Shown here: in pieces, positions 1 through 6,615 of the stretch
Layout of the letters: each line of letters opens with the position of its first letter
Numbering within the stretch: position 1 is the first letter of the stretch
Assembly (NCBI GenBank): GCA_035947555.1
Contig: DASZJZ010000024.1
Span: 1 to 8,593, forward strand
Direction: 5' to 3'
Length of the DNA: 8,593 bases
Origin: JACVRW01 sp035947555
Lineage (GTDB): Bacteria; Actinomycetota; Thermoleophilia; Solirubrobacterales; Thermoleophilaceae
The notes under the pieces: model-generated
The model's database searches: none
The model's input: the letters and a program-made list of their open reading frames with translations, nothing else
What the model was told of the DNA's origin: nothing
Program-made: the position numbers and the translations under genes

Positions 1-1
1 G

Positions 2-622
2 TTCTGCTTCCTCCAGACCGACGCCGCACTGCAACAACACACGCTCGACCTCCTCACAGGCGTATGCGTGAAGCGTTCGTTCGATCGCATCTCGGTGGAC
101 GGCCAGCTCTCCACCAGCGACACCGTCTTCGCGCTGGCCAATGGAGCCTCCGGCATCGCCGTGGGACCCGAGAGCGCCGACGAGCTGCGACTCGGTGAGG
201 CGATGGACGCCCTGATGCGCCAGCTTGCGCTCCAGATCGTCGCCGACGGCGAAGGCGCCAGGCGCGTCGGCAGGATCGTGGTGAACGGCCGGCCGGACGC
301 GGTGGAGCCGGTGGCCCGCTCGATCGCCAACTCGCCGCTCGTCAAGGCCGCCCTCCACGGCGGCGACCCGAACTTCGGCCGCCTGCTCCAGGCCGCCGGG
401 CAGGCCTGGCCGGAAGGCGAGCCGTTCGTCGCCGACCTCGAGATCGAGGGCCACCAAGTGGTCTCCGCCGGCGACGCGGTGGAGCCCGCGCCCGCGGAGC
501 TCGTCCAGGGCGAAGAGGTCGAGTACGTCCTCACCATGCCCGGCGAGGGGGGCGAGACGGAGGTCTTCTTCAGCGACCTCAGCCCCGAGTACGTGAGCTA
601 CAACGCGGATTACACGTCATGA
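2..622 (+). CDS. argJ: Glutamate N-acetyltransferase / amino-acid acetyltransferase, C-terminal (beta-chain) part; 5' end outside window
   Basis: ArgJ makes N-acetylglutamate by moving the acetyl group from N-acetylornithine to glutamate (steps 5 and 1 of the acetylated arginine pathway) in the cytoplasm. About 206 residues are visible, read in frame from base 2. Recognisable family stretches are the segment after FLQTDAAL that reads RSFDRISVDG then STSDTV, the DGEGA motif, GDPNFGRLLQAAG, and the C-terminal YNADYTS, which matches the ligand-contacting NADY[RT][ST] tail. The family cleaves itself before a Thr in an ATML-like motif. Here FCFLQTDA follows directly, and base 1 (G) could be the end of the Met codon, so the catalytic Thr should lie only a few bases outside the window. 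A GTG at 68 is internal and not the start. The stop overlaps the argB ATG (ATGA), typical of coupled translation. Confidence 0.95.
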   Translation, partial: FCFLQTDAALQQHTLDLLTGVCVKRSFDRISVDGQLSTSDTVFALANGASGIAVGPESADELRLGEAMDALMRQLALQIVADGEGARRVGRIVVNGRPDAVEPVARSIANSPLVKAALHGGDPNFGRLLQAAGQAWPEGEPFVADLEIEGHQVVSAGDAVEPAPAELVQGEEVEYVLTMPGEGGETEVFFSDLSPEYVSYNADYTS

Positions 623-1461
623 GGGACGTCGCCACCCTCCTCGAGGCCCTGCCGTACATCCGCCAGTTCCACGGCAAGACGGTGGTGATCAAGTATGGCG
701 GGGCCGCGATGACAGAGCCCGAGCTGAAGGAGGAGTTCGCGCGTGACGTGGTGCTCCTCAAGTACGTCGGCATGAACCCCGTGGTGGTGCACGGCGGCGG
801 GCCGGACATCACGCGCTACATGGAGCGGCTCGGCATGGAGGTGCGCTTCGTGGAGGGCCTGCGGGTCTCCGACGAGGCGACGGTCGAGGTGGCGAAGATG
901 GTGCTGGTCGGCAAGCAGAACACGGACATCGTGCTGCGCATCAACCGGCACGGTCAGCCGGCGGTCGGGCTGTCGGGCGACGACGGCCGGCTGTTCACCG
1001 TGCGCAAGCAGCTCGCCGCGGGGCAGACCGACATCGGCTTCGTGGGCCAGATCGAGCGAGTCGACGCCGATGTGCTGCTCCACATAGCGGAGGACTACAT
1101 CCCGGTGATCGCCTCCGTCGGGGCGGACACGGAAGGCAAGTCCTACAACGTCAACGCGGACGCCGCGGCCGCCGCCGTCGCGGAGGCCCTGGGCGCCTTC
1201 AAGGTGATGTTCCTGACGGACGTGGAGGGCTGGCGGATGAACCCCGAGGACCCGGCCAGCGTCATCTCAGAGGCCACCGCCGCCGAGGTGCGGGAGCGCC
1301 TCGACGGCGTGAGCGGCGGCATGCGCCCAAAGCTCGAGGCCTGCCTGCACGCGCTCGACGCCGGCGTGGACAACGCGCACATCGTCGACGGACGGCAGCC
1401 CCACTCGCTGCTGCTCGAGCTGTTCACCGACGAGGGAAGCGGGACCAAGCTGTGGCCCTGA
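619..1461 (+). CDS. argB: Acetylglutamate kinase, arginine-sensitive type
   Basis: This kinase phosphorylates N-acetylglutamate with ATP, the second step of arginine synthesis and usually the feedback-controlled one. The 280-residue protein has the amino-acid-kinase fold markers: IKYGG at 24-28 (Lys25 for phosphoryl transfer), HGGGP at 58-62, FVEGLRVSD at about 77-85 for substrate binding, YNVNADAAA at 176-184, and GGMRPK at 233-238 with Lys238. Two traits mark the arginine-inhibited hexameric type: an N-terminal helix (LLEALPYIRQF) before the first strand, and the C-terminal signature HIVDGR..H..LLELFT (254-270) followed by GSGT. The ATG at 619 overlaps the argJ stop. It leaves a slightly short N-helix, but any earlier start would run far into argJ. 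Feedback inhibition is known for the type and inferred here. Length is close to the usual 280-300. Confidence 0.97.
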   Translation: MRDVATLLEALPYIRQFHGKTVVIKYGGAAMTEPELKEEFARDVVLLKYVGMNPVVVHGGGPDITRYMERLGMEVRFVEGLRVSDEATVEVAKMVLVGKQNTDIVLRINRHGQPAVGLSGDDGRLFTVRKQLAAGQTDIGFVGQIERVDADVLLHIAEDYIPVIASVGADTEGKSYNVNADAAAAAVAEALGAFKVMFLTDVEGWRMNPEDPASVISEATAAEVRERLDGVSGGMRPKLEACLHALDAGVDNAHIVDGRQPHSLLLELFTDEGSGTKLWP

Positions 1462-2555
1462 TGGGCACCTACGCCCGCCACCCCGTGGCGTTCGTGCGGG
1501 GGGCGGGCACACGGCTCTGGGACGACCAGGGCAACGAGTACCTCGACTTCCTCGCGGGCATCTCCGTGGCGCAGCTCGGCCACTGCCATCCATCGGTGGT
1601 AGGGGCCGTGCGTGAGCAGGCCGGCCGGCTCATGCACGTCGGCAACCTCTTCCATACGGAGCCCGGGACGCGGCTGGCGGCGCGACTGTCCGAGGGGTCG
1701 CTCGGCGGCAAGGTCTTCCTTTGCAACTCGGGCACGGAGGCGATCGAGTGCGCGATCAAGCTCGCGCGGCGGCACCGGAGTGCCGGCGAGTTCGTGGTGC
1801 TCGAGGGAGGCTTCCACGGTCGCACGATGGGCGCGCTTTCGGCCACTCCTCAGGAGACCAAGCAGGCGCCGTTCGCTCCGCTCGTGCCGGGCTTCCGCGT
1901 CGCGCCGCGCGACGGTCCACTGCCGGTCGACGAGCGCACTGCGGCCGTCATCGTCGAGCCGATCCAGGGCGAGGGCGGGATCCACCCGATCGATCCCGAG
2001 CTGCTCGCCGCCGCCCGGGAGGCGTGCGATCGGACGGGCGCTCTGCTCGTGTTCGACGAGATCCAGTGCGGCATGGGGCGCACGGGCACCCTGTGGGCCT
2101 GGCAGCAGACCGGCGTGAGGCCCGACGTCATGACCGCGGCCAAGGGCCTCGGCGGCGGGCTGCCGATCGGGGCGTGCGTGGCGAGCGCGGCGTACTCCGA
2201 TGTGCTTCAGGTGGGTGACCACGGCTCGACGTTCGGCGGCGGCCCGCTGGTCGCGGCCGCCGCCAATGCAGTGCTCGGCGTGATACAGGAGCCGGGCTTC
2301 CTCGAGGCCGTGAGGGCGAAGGGCGAGCGGCTCGCGAGCGCGCTGCGCGACCTCGGCCTCGACGTGCGCGGCCGCGGCCTGATGCTCGCCTTCGCCTGGG
2401 ACGACGGGCCGTCGCTCGCGCGGCGCCTCCTGCTGGAGCAGCGCCTCGTGACGAACGCGACCGGGCCCGACACCGTGCGCCTCCTGCCACCGCTCACCGT
2501 GAGCGAGGACGAGATCGACGAGGCGGTGCGGCGCGTCGGCGCGCTCGTTCGCTGA
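1452..2555 (+). CDS. argD: Acetylornithine aminotransferase (class III, PLP-dependent)
   Basis: ArgD interconverts N-acetylglutamate semialdehyde and N-acetylornithine using glutamate as amino donor; some members also act in lysine synthesis. The 367-residue protein opens with the family start TYARHPVAFVRG and carries LDFLAGISV, GHCHP (43-47), CNSGTEA (91-97, cofactor phosphate loop), FHGRTMGALS (121-130), VEPIQGEGG (168-176), FDEIQCGMGRTG (201-212, Asp202 contacting the PLP ring nitrogen), and AAKGLGGGLPIG with Lys231 as the Schiff-base lysine. GSTFGGGP (258-265) has Gly where GGNP is usual. Two starts are possible: GTG at 1452, overlapping argB by 10 bp with weak purine-rich sequence upstream, or ATG at 1461 in a TGATG stop-start overlap. 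The GTG form is given here; the ATG form would lose only three residues. It is the last gene of the argJ-B-D run, and no strong terminator follows. Confidence 0.95.
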   Translation: MALMGTYARHPVAFVRGAGTRLWDDQGNEYLDFLAGISVAQLGHCHPSVVGAVREQAGRLMHVGNLFHTEPGTRLAARLSEGSLGGKVFLCNSGTEAIECAIKLARRHRSAGEFVVLEGGFHGRTMGALSATPQETKQAPFAPLVPGFRVAPRDGPLPVDERTAAVIVEPIQGEGGIHPIDPELLAAAREACDRTGALLVFDEIQCGMGRTGTLWAWQQTGVRPDVMTAAKGLGGGLPIGACVASAAYSDVLQVGDHGSTFGGGPLVAAAANAVLGVIQEPGFLEAVRAKGERLASALRDLGLDVRGRGLMLAFAWDDGPSLARRLLLEQRLVTNATGPDTVRLLPPLTVSEDEIDEAVRRVGALVR

Positions 2556-2593
2556 GGGCTGTATCCGCCCGTCACCCATCCGGGAGCCGTCCC
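2556..2593. other. Gap after argD, no clear terminator
   Basis: The 38 bases between the argD stop and the -35 box of the next gene contain only two weak 4-bp inverted repeats: GGGC/GCCC at 2556-2570 and GGGA/TCCC at 2582-2593. Neither is followed by a T-run. Read-through from argD into the TIR gene therefore cannot be excluded. Confidence 0.4.
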
Positions 2594-2623
2594 TTGACTA
2601 GAGGATCGGCGAGGCAATAGCGT
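2594..2623 (+). promoter_or_regulatory. Predicted sigma70-type promoter of the TIR-STAND-WD40 gene
   Basis: TTGACT at 2594-2599 and TAGCGT at 2618-2623 are separated by 18 bp, close to the ideal housekeeping-sigma layout. Transcription would start near 2630, leaving a very short leader that still includes the Shine-Dalgarno sequence. The spacer contains GATCGGCGA (2604-2612), a nonamer that recurs before the aldo/keto reductase gene. This suggests the gene is expressed independently of the arginine operon. Confidence 0.6.
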
Positions 2624-2628
2624 CGCTT

Positions 2629-2639
2629 CAGGAAGGAGG
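2629..2639 (+). promoter_or_regulatory. Strong Shine-Dalgarno sequence that fixes the TIR gene start
   Basis: CAGGAAGGAGG lies just before the ATG at 2643. The GGAGG core is 3 nt and the alternative AGGAAGG is about 6 nt from the start. It is the best ribosome site on the + strand of this window and supports the chosen start, which puts the first TIR beta strand (LFVSHSSRD) right at the N terminus. Confidence 0.75.
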
Positions 2640-2642
2640 CTC

Positions 2643-5600
2643 ATGGCCTCGCTCTTCGTTAGTCACAGCAGCCGCGACGCGGGGGCTGCGGAGGAGTTGC
2701 GGAACCGCCTGCTGGGCGAGGGCTACGAATCGTTCTTCCTGGACTTCGACCCGGACCACGGCATACCCGGAGGCCGCAACTGGGAGCGGGAGCTCTATGT
2801 GCAGCTCCGCCGTGCCGACGGCGTGATCTTCCTGGGCAGCCCGGACGGCGTCGAATCGAAGTGGTGCTTCGCGGAGCTGGCGCTGGCGCGCTCGGTCGGC
2901 AAGCCCATCTTCCCCATCCGGATCGCTGGAGGAAGCCGTCACCCGCTGCTGGACGATCTTCAATGGATCGACCTGTCCAGCGGTGACGAGCAGGGGTTCG
3001 AGCGCCTGTGGACGACGCTCTCCCGCAGCGGCTTCGATCCCCGCGACGCCTTCAGGTACGACCCACGACGCGCTCCCTATCCCGGTCTGTCGCCGTTCCA
3101 GGCCGCGGACGCCGCGGTCTTCTTCGGCCGCGGTGAGGAGATCGACGAGCTCCTCACGCACCTCCATCCGACACTCGAACGCGCGGCGGGACGCTTCGTC
3201 GCCGTCATCGGCCCGTCGGGCAGCGGCAAGTCCTCGCTCGTGCGCGCCGGGCTGATACCCCGCCTCCGCCGCCTACCCGAGCGCTGGAACGTGGTCCCGC
3301 CGTTCACTCCCGGTGAAGCGCCCATCGCCGCTCTCGCCGCGGCGCTGGAGGCGGCATTGACGACGACGGGCGCGGCCTCCGGCCGGCGTGACCTCGAGCA
3401 GCGGCTGCGACGCGACCCGCGCGAGCTGCAGCAGCTCGTGCGAGAGCTGTCGGCGGGCCGGGAGATGCCGCGTTCCGTCCTGGTCGTGATCGATCAGGCA
3501 GAGGAGCTCGCGACGCTCGCCTCGGAGCGCGAGCGAATTGAGTTCCTCGACATCCTCCGGCACGGGCTCGAGGAGGCCGCGCGCCTGTGGGTCGTGGCGA
3601 CGTTTCGCTCGGAGTTCCTCAGCAGGTCGCTGCGCGAGCCCGGGTTCGCCCACCTGATCGGCGCGTCAGTGGTGCTAGGGCCGCTCGACCGTTCGCGGCT
3701 CCCCGCTGTGATCGAGCGCCCGGCCCAGCGAGCGGGGCTGGAGTTCGACGCGGGCCTGGTCGGTCGCATGGTCGAGGACACGCAGGGCGGCGACGCGCTG
3801 CCGCTCCTGGCGTACACCCTCCAGCAGCTCCACGAGCGGGTCGGCCCGGACGGGAAGATCACGGACGCCATGTACGACGCAATCGGCGGTGTGCTCGGCG
3901 CGCTGCGCAGCCGCGCCGACCGGCTGCGCGACGAGCTCGCGCGTCAGGCCAAGGGCGAGCTGGTGATCCCGACCATGCTCGAGCTCATCACCCTCGACCC
4001 CCGGGGTGAGCCCACGCGCCGTCGGCGTAGCCGAGCCGACCTGAGCGAGGCCCAGAACGAGGTCATCCAGGCCTTCGTCGAAGCGCGCCTCCTGCAGAGC
4101 GAGGAGAGCGGCGACGATGCGATCGTGGAGGTGGCGCACGAGGCGCTTCTGCGCGTCTGGGCACCGTTGCGCGAGGCCATCGAGGCGTCGCGCGACCGGC
4201 TGCGACTGCGGTCCGAGATCGAGCGGCTGGCGCTCGACTGGGAGGCCGCGGGCCGCCCCGACTCGTACCTCCTGGCCGACGAGAGGGTTCAGACCGCACG
4301 ACGCTTCCTGGGCGTCGGCTCCGCGGAATCGACCCTCGACCTCAGCGAGCTCGAGCGGGCATTCCTCGACGCCAGCATCGCGCGTCACGACGAGGAGCGG
4401 CGGGCCGAGCAGCGGCGCGTGCGACGCACCTTCGTTGGCATGGGCATCGCCCTCGTGCTGATCAGCGTCGCGGCGCTCCTCGCGCTGTGGCAGAGCCAAA
4501 ACGCCGCAGACGAGCGCGACGTCGCGCGCGCCCGCGAGCTGGCGGCGCGCGCGCTCACGTCGCTGACCGTCGATCCGGCCCGGTCCGTGCGCCTCGCCAT
4601 GGACGCGGCCGAGCTCGACGAAGGCTCCGCGGAGGACGCCCTCAGGGCCGCCGTCGCCGCATCCCACGGGATCAGGACGCTACGCGGCCACGACGCTGAT
4701 GTCATGACCGCGGCCTACGACCCGAGCGGCGAGCTGATCGTCACGGCCAGCGAGGACCGGACCGCGCGGATCTGGAACGCCCGGACCGGAAAGCCGCGGC
4801 TCGTCCTCGACGGCCACCGCGATGACGTGAACAGCGCCGCGTTCGACGCCGACGGCGGTCGCGTGGTGACAGCCAGCGACGACGAGACCGCGCGAATCTG
4901 GGACGCGCGCACCGGAGAGCCCGGGCCCGTCCTGCGCGGGCACTTCCTGTTCGTCAGCAGCGCGGCGTTCGACTCGCAGGGCGACCGCGTGGTCACCGCG
5001 GGCAGCGACGGAACGGTGAGGATCTGGAACGCGCGGACCGGAGAGCAGCGACGTGTCCTGCAGGCCGACGACCACGGCGTGACAAGCGCCGCGTTCGACC
5101 GGAGCGGGGACAGGATCGTCAGCGCCGGCTTTGACGGAACGCCCCGGGTCTGGACTCTCCGCGGCCGCGGGCCGCCCGCTGAGCTGCGGGGCCACCCCCA
5201 AGTCGTGACCGCGGCGGCGTTCAGCCGAGACGGCAAGCTGGTCGTGACCGCCGGGGGAGGCGATGGCTCGGCGCGGCTCTGGGAGTCCACCACCGGGAAG
5301 AGCCTGCAGACCCTGATGGGGCACGAGCTGGCGGTGGTGGACGCCGATTTCGACCGCGACGGCGAGCGCGTGGTCACCGCCGGCACCGACGGGTCGGTGC
5401 GCGTGTGGGACGTGGCGACTGGCGGGGCGCTGACGAGCCTCTTCGGACATCGGTCGGAAGTCAACAGCGCGGCGTTCGATCCGAGCGGAGAGCGGTTGGT
5501 CACCGCGAGCGCCGATGGGACTGCGCGCATCTGGGACGCGGAGAGCGGCCGCAGGTTGGCCGTCCTTCGCGGCCATAAGCGCTCCGGTAACCCGGCGGTG

Positions 5601-6536
5601 CTGGACCCCGAGCAGAGGGAGGGCGTGACCGACATCGCTTTCGACGCCAACGGGAGCCGGATCCTGACGGCGGGCTCCGATGGCATCGCGCGGATCTGGC
5701 GCGGCGGCAAGTCAGTGCGGGTTCTCCGCGGTCACGGCGCCGGCCTTACGAGCGCCGCGTTCGATGCGGGCGGCGAGCGCGCGATCACCTCGAGTCTCGA
5801 CGGGACGGCGAGGGTATGGCGGCTCGACGGAGGAGCCTCGCCGGTTGTGCTCCGCGGGCACGAGGACGGTGCGATGAGCGCGGCGTTCCATCCCAACCGC
5901 GATCTCGTGCTTACCGCGGCGCTCGGCGGAGGGGCACGCATCTGGGCCGGGCAGCGCCTGATTCCCCGCACCCTCCGCCGGGTCGGGACGGAGGGGGAGG
6001 GCGGCCTGAACGGGGCGGCGTTCAGTCCCGACGGAACGCGCCTGGCGTCGCTGGGCTCGGAGGTCTCCGGGACGTCCGGAGGCACCGTAGGGATATGGAA
6101 TTGGGAGAATCGCGGACGCACCGCCCTGCTGCGGGGGCACGCGTTCGAGATCTTCGGCGTGGCGTTCGATCGAGCCGGCGAGCGCGTCGTCACGGCCGGT
6201 GGCCACGACGGCACCGCCAGGATCTGGGAGGTGGACGGCACCGAGCTGACAGTCCTTCGCGGTCACAAGCTGAGCGTCAACGACGCCGTCTTCGATCCCA
6301 CCGGTCGGCTCGTGCTAACCGCGGGATCCGACGGCACCGCGCGCGTATGGGACACGAGCGGCAGGAGCCTCGCCGTCATCCGCGCACACGACGGCGAGGT
6401 CAACCGCGCCGAATTCCACCCGGACGGCAAGCGGATCGCCACCGCCGGCTCAGATGGCACCGCCCGGCTCTACGCGTGCCGACCGTGCGGGAGCTTCGCC
6501 GCCCTGCGCGACGAGGCGGCTCGGCCGCCGCGATAG
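2643..6536 (+). CDS. TIR - nSTAND1 NTPase - transmembrane helix - double WD40 propeller protein (NLR-like immune receptor candidate)
   Basis: The 1297-residue protein has four parts. (1) TIR domain, about 1-130: FVSHSSRD at 5-12, the D..GIPGGRNWERE segment, and SKWCFAEL at 72-79, where Glu78 is at the catalytic position of NAD-cleaving TIRs. (2) STAND NTPase resembling the nSTAND1 family, about 144-550: PYPGLSPF entry motif, FFGRGEE, Walker A GPSGSGKSS (190-198, Lys196), Walker B VLVVIDQAEEL (Asp284), TFRSEF (320-325), DALPLL (384-389) and HEALLRVW (499-506). (3) Hydrophobic helix about 596-616, preceded by RRAEQRRVRR and followed by a charged, probably coiled segment. (4) Fourteen WD40 repeats, about 679-1279, then a short CRPC tail. 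Only three cysteines are present (75, 1279, 1282). By analogy with bacterial STAND receptors, propellers sense, the ATPase oligomerises and TIR depletes NAD; this is inferred. It stands alone, with its own promoter. A regulatory, non-defence role remains possible. Confidence 0.93.
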   Translation: MASLFVSHSSRDAGAAEELRNRLLGEGYESFFLDFDPDHGIPGGRNWERELYVQLRRADGVIFLGSPDGVESKWCFAELALARSVGKPIFPIRIAGGSRHPLLDDLQWIDLSSGDEQGFERLWTTLSRSGFDPRDAFRYDPRRAPYPGLSPFQAADAAVFFGRGEEIDELLTHLHPTLERAAGRFVAVIGPSGSGKSSLVRAGLIPRLRRLPERWNVVPPFTPGEAPIAALAAALEAALTTTGAASGRRDLEQRLRRDPRELQQLVRELSAGREMPRSVLVVIDQAEELATLASERERIEFLDILRHGLEEAARLWVVATFRSEFLSRSLREPGFAHLIGASVVLGPLDRSRLPAVIERPAQRAGLEFDAGLVGRMVEDTQGGDALPLLAYTLQQLHERVGPDGKITDAMYDAIGGVLGALRSRADRLRDELARQAKGELVIPTMLELITLDPRGEPTRRRRSRADLSEAQNEVIQAFVEARLLQSEESGDDAIVEVAHEALLRVWAPLREAIEASRDRLRLRSEIERLALDWEAAGRPDSYLLADERVQTARRFLGVGSAESTLDLSELERAFLDASIARHDEERRAEQRRVRRTFVGMGIALVLISVAALLALWQSQNAADERDVARARELAARALTSLTVDPARSVRLAMDAAELDEGSAEDALRAAVAASHGIRTLRGHDADVMTAAYDPSGELIVTASEDRTARIWNARTGKPRLVLDGHRDDVNSAAFDADGGRVVTASDDETARIWDARTGEPGPVLRGHFLFVSSAAFDSQGDRVVTAGSDGTVRIWNARTGEQRRVLQADDHGVTSAAFDRSGDRIVSAGFDGTPRVWTLRGRGPPAELRGHPQVVTAAAFSRDGKLVVTAGGGDGSARLWESTTGKSLQTLMGHELAVVDADFDRDGERVVTAGTDGSVRVWDVATGGALTSLFGHRSEVNSAAFDPSGERLVTASADGTARIWDAESGRRLAVLRGHKRSGNPAVLDPEQREGVTDIAFDANGSRILTAGSDGIARIWRGGKSVRVLRGHGAGLTSAAFDAGGERAITSSLDGTARVWRLDGGASPVVLRGHEDGAMSAAFHPNRDLVLTAALGGGARIWAGQRLIPRTLRRVGTEGEGGLNGAAFSPDGTRLASLGSEVSGTSGGTVGIWNWENRGRTALLRGHAFEIFGVAFDRAGERVVTAGGHDGTARIWEVDGTELTVLRGHKLSVNDAVFDPTGRLVLTAGSDGTARVWDTSGRSLAVIRAHDGEVNRAEFHPDGKRIATAGSDGTARLYACRPCGSFAALRDEAARPPR
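4428..4490 (+). other. Segment encoding the predicted transmembrane helix of the TIR-STAND-WD40 protein
   Basis: Residues 596-616 form an uncharged run (TFVGMGIALVLISVAALLAL plus Trp) of 21 residues, long enough to cross a membrane. The N-terminal flank has many arginines (RRAEQRRVRR) and the C-terminal flank is mixed (QSQNAADERD). By the positive-inside rule the N side faces the cytoplasm. It is the only such segment in the protein. Confidence 0.7.
4680..6479 (+). repeat. Fourteen WD40 repeats, read as two seven-bladed propellers
   Basis: Each repeat follows the pattern LRGH..V..AAFD..G.RVVTAGSDGTARIW. The terminal aromatic residues are Trp 711, 753, 795, 837, 880, 922, 964, 1019, 1059, 1101, 1152, 1195, 1236 and Tyr 1277. 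Spacings are 42, 42, 42, 43, 42, 42, then 55, then 40, 42, 51, 43, 41, 41. The 55-residue step (extra segment about 978-994) falls between repeats 7 and 8 and fits a boundary between two propellers. Repeats 4 and 11 lack the usual Gly-His. At DNA level repeats 1-3 are the most alike. Confidence 0.9.
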
Positions 6537-6542
6537 GCGCCT

Positions 6543-6564
6543 GCCGCCCCCGAGCAACGGCGGC
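6543..6564 (+). terminator. Possible terminator hairpin after the TIR-STAND-WD40 gene
   Basis: GCCGCC (6543-6548) and GGCGGC (6559-6564) form a perfect 6-bp stem with a 10-nt loop, starting 6 bp after the stop codon. There is no T-tract, so this would be a GC-only stem of the kind often seen in high-GC actinobacteria, or simply compositional. Confidence 0.3.
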
Positions 6565-6593
6565 GATCGGCGAGATCGGCGCGGCCCCCGCGC
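6565..6593. promoter_or_regulatory. Tandem GATCGGCG repeat and GC hairpin in the AKR upstream region
   Basis: GATCGGCGA (6565-6573) is followed directly by GATCGGCGC (6574-6582). Overlapping the second copy, GCGCGG (6579-6584) and CCGCGC (6588-6593) form a perfect 6-bp stem with a CCC loop. The elements cover the position where a -35 box for the AKR promoter would lie. They could be an operator, a second terminator stem for the upstream gene, or GC-rich chance. Confidence 0.25.
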
Positions 6594-6600
6594 AGATCGC

Positions 6601-6606
6601 TAGCGT
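6601..6606 (+). promoter_or_regulatory. Predicted -10 element of the AKR gene (leaderless transcript)
   Basis: TAGCGT is identical to the -10 hexamer proposed for the TIR gene and ends exactly 9 nt before the ATG at 6616. Transcription would begin at or within a few bases of the start codon. No Shine-Dalgarno is present in CGTTCGGCC, which fits a leaderless mRNA. No convincing -35 box is visible. Confidence 0.45.
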
Positions 6607-6615
6607 CGTTCGGCC

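Noticed and set aside
1143..2579. Long open frame (478 codons) on the minus strand across argB/argD
   Set aside because: It is exactly antisense to two clearly real genes, has no recognisable domain, and its low-complexity Arg/Ala/Gly/His-rich translation is typical of high-GC shadow frames.
2582..2593. GGGA/TCCC hairpin as an argD terminator
   Set aside because: A stem of four pairs with no T-run, directly abutting the -35 box; too weak to call.
3675..5710. Several long minus-strand open frames under the TIR-STAND-WD40 gene (3675-4667, 4680-5576, 4715-5710)
   Set aside because: They mirror codon bias and the WD40 repeat periodicity of the + strand gene. No family motif or ribosome site supports them.
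4680..6479. Regular repeats that could be mistaken for a CRISPR or satellite array
   Set aside because: The repeats are diverged, stay in frame with a period near 126 bp, and encode WD40 blades.
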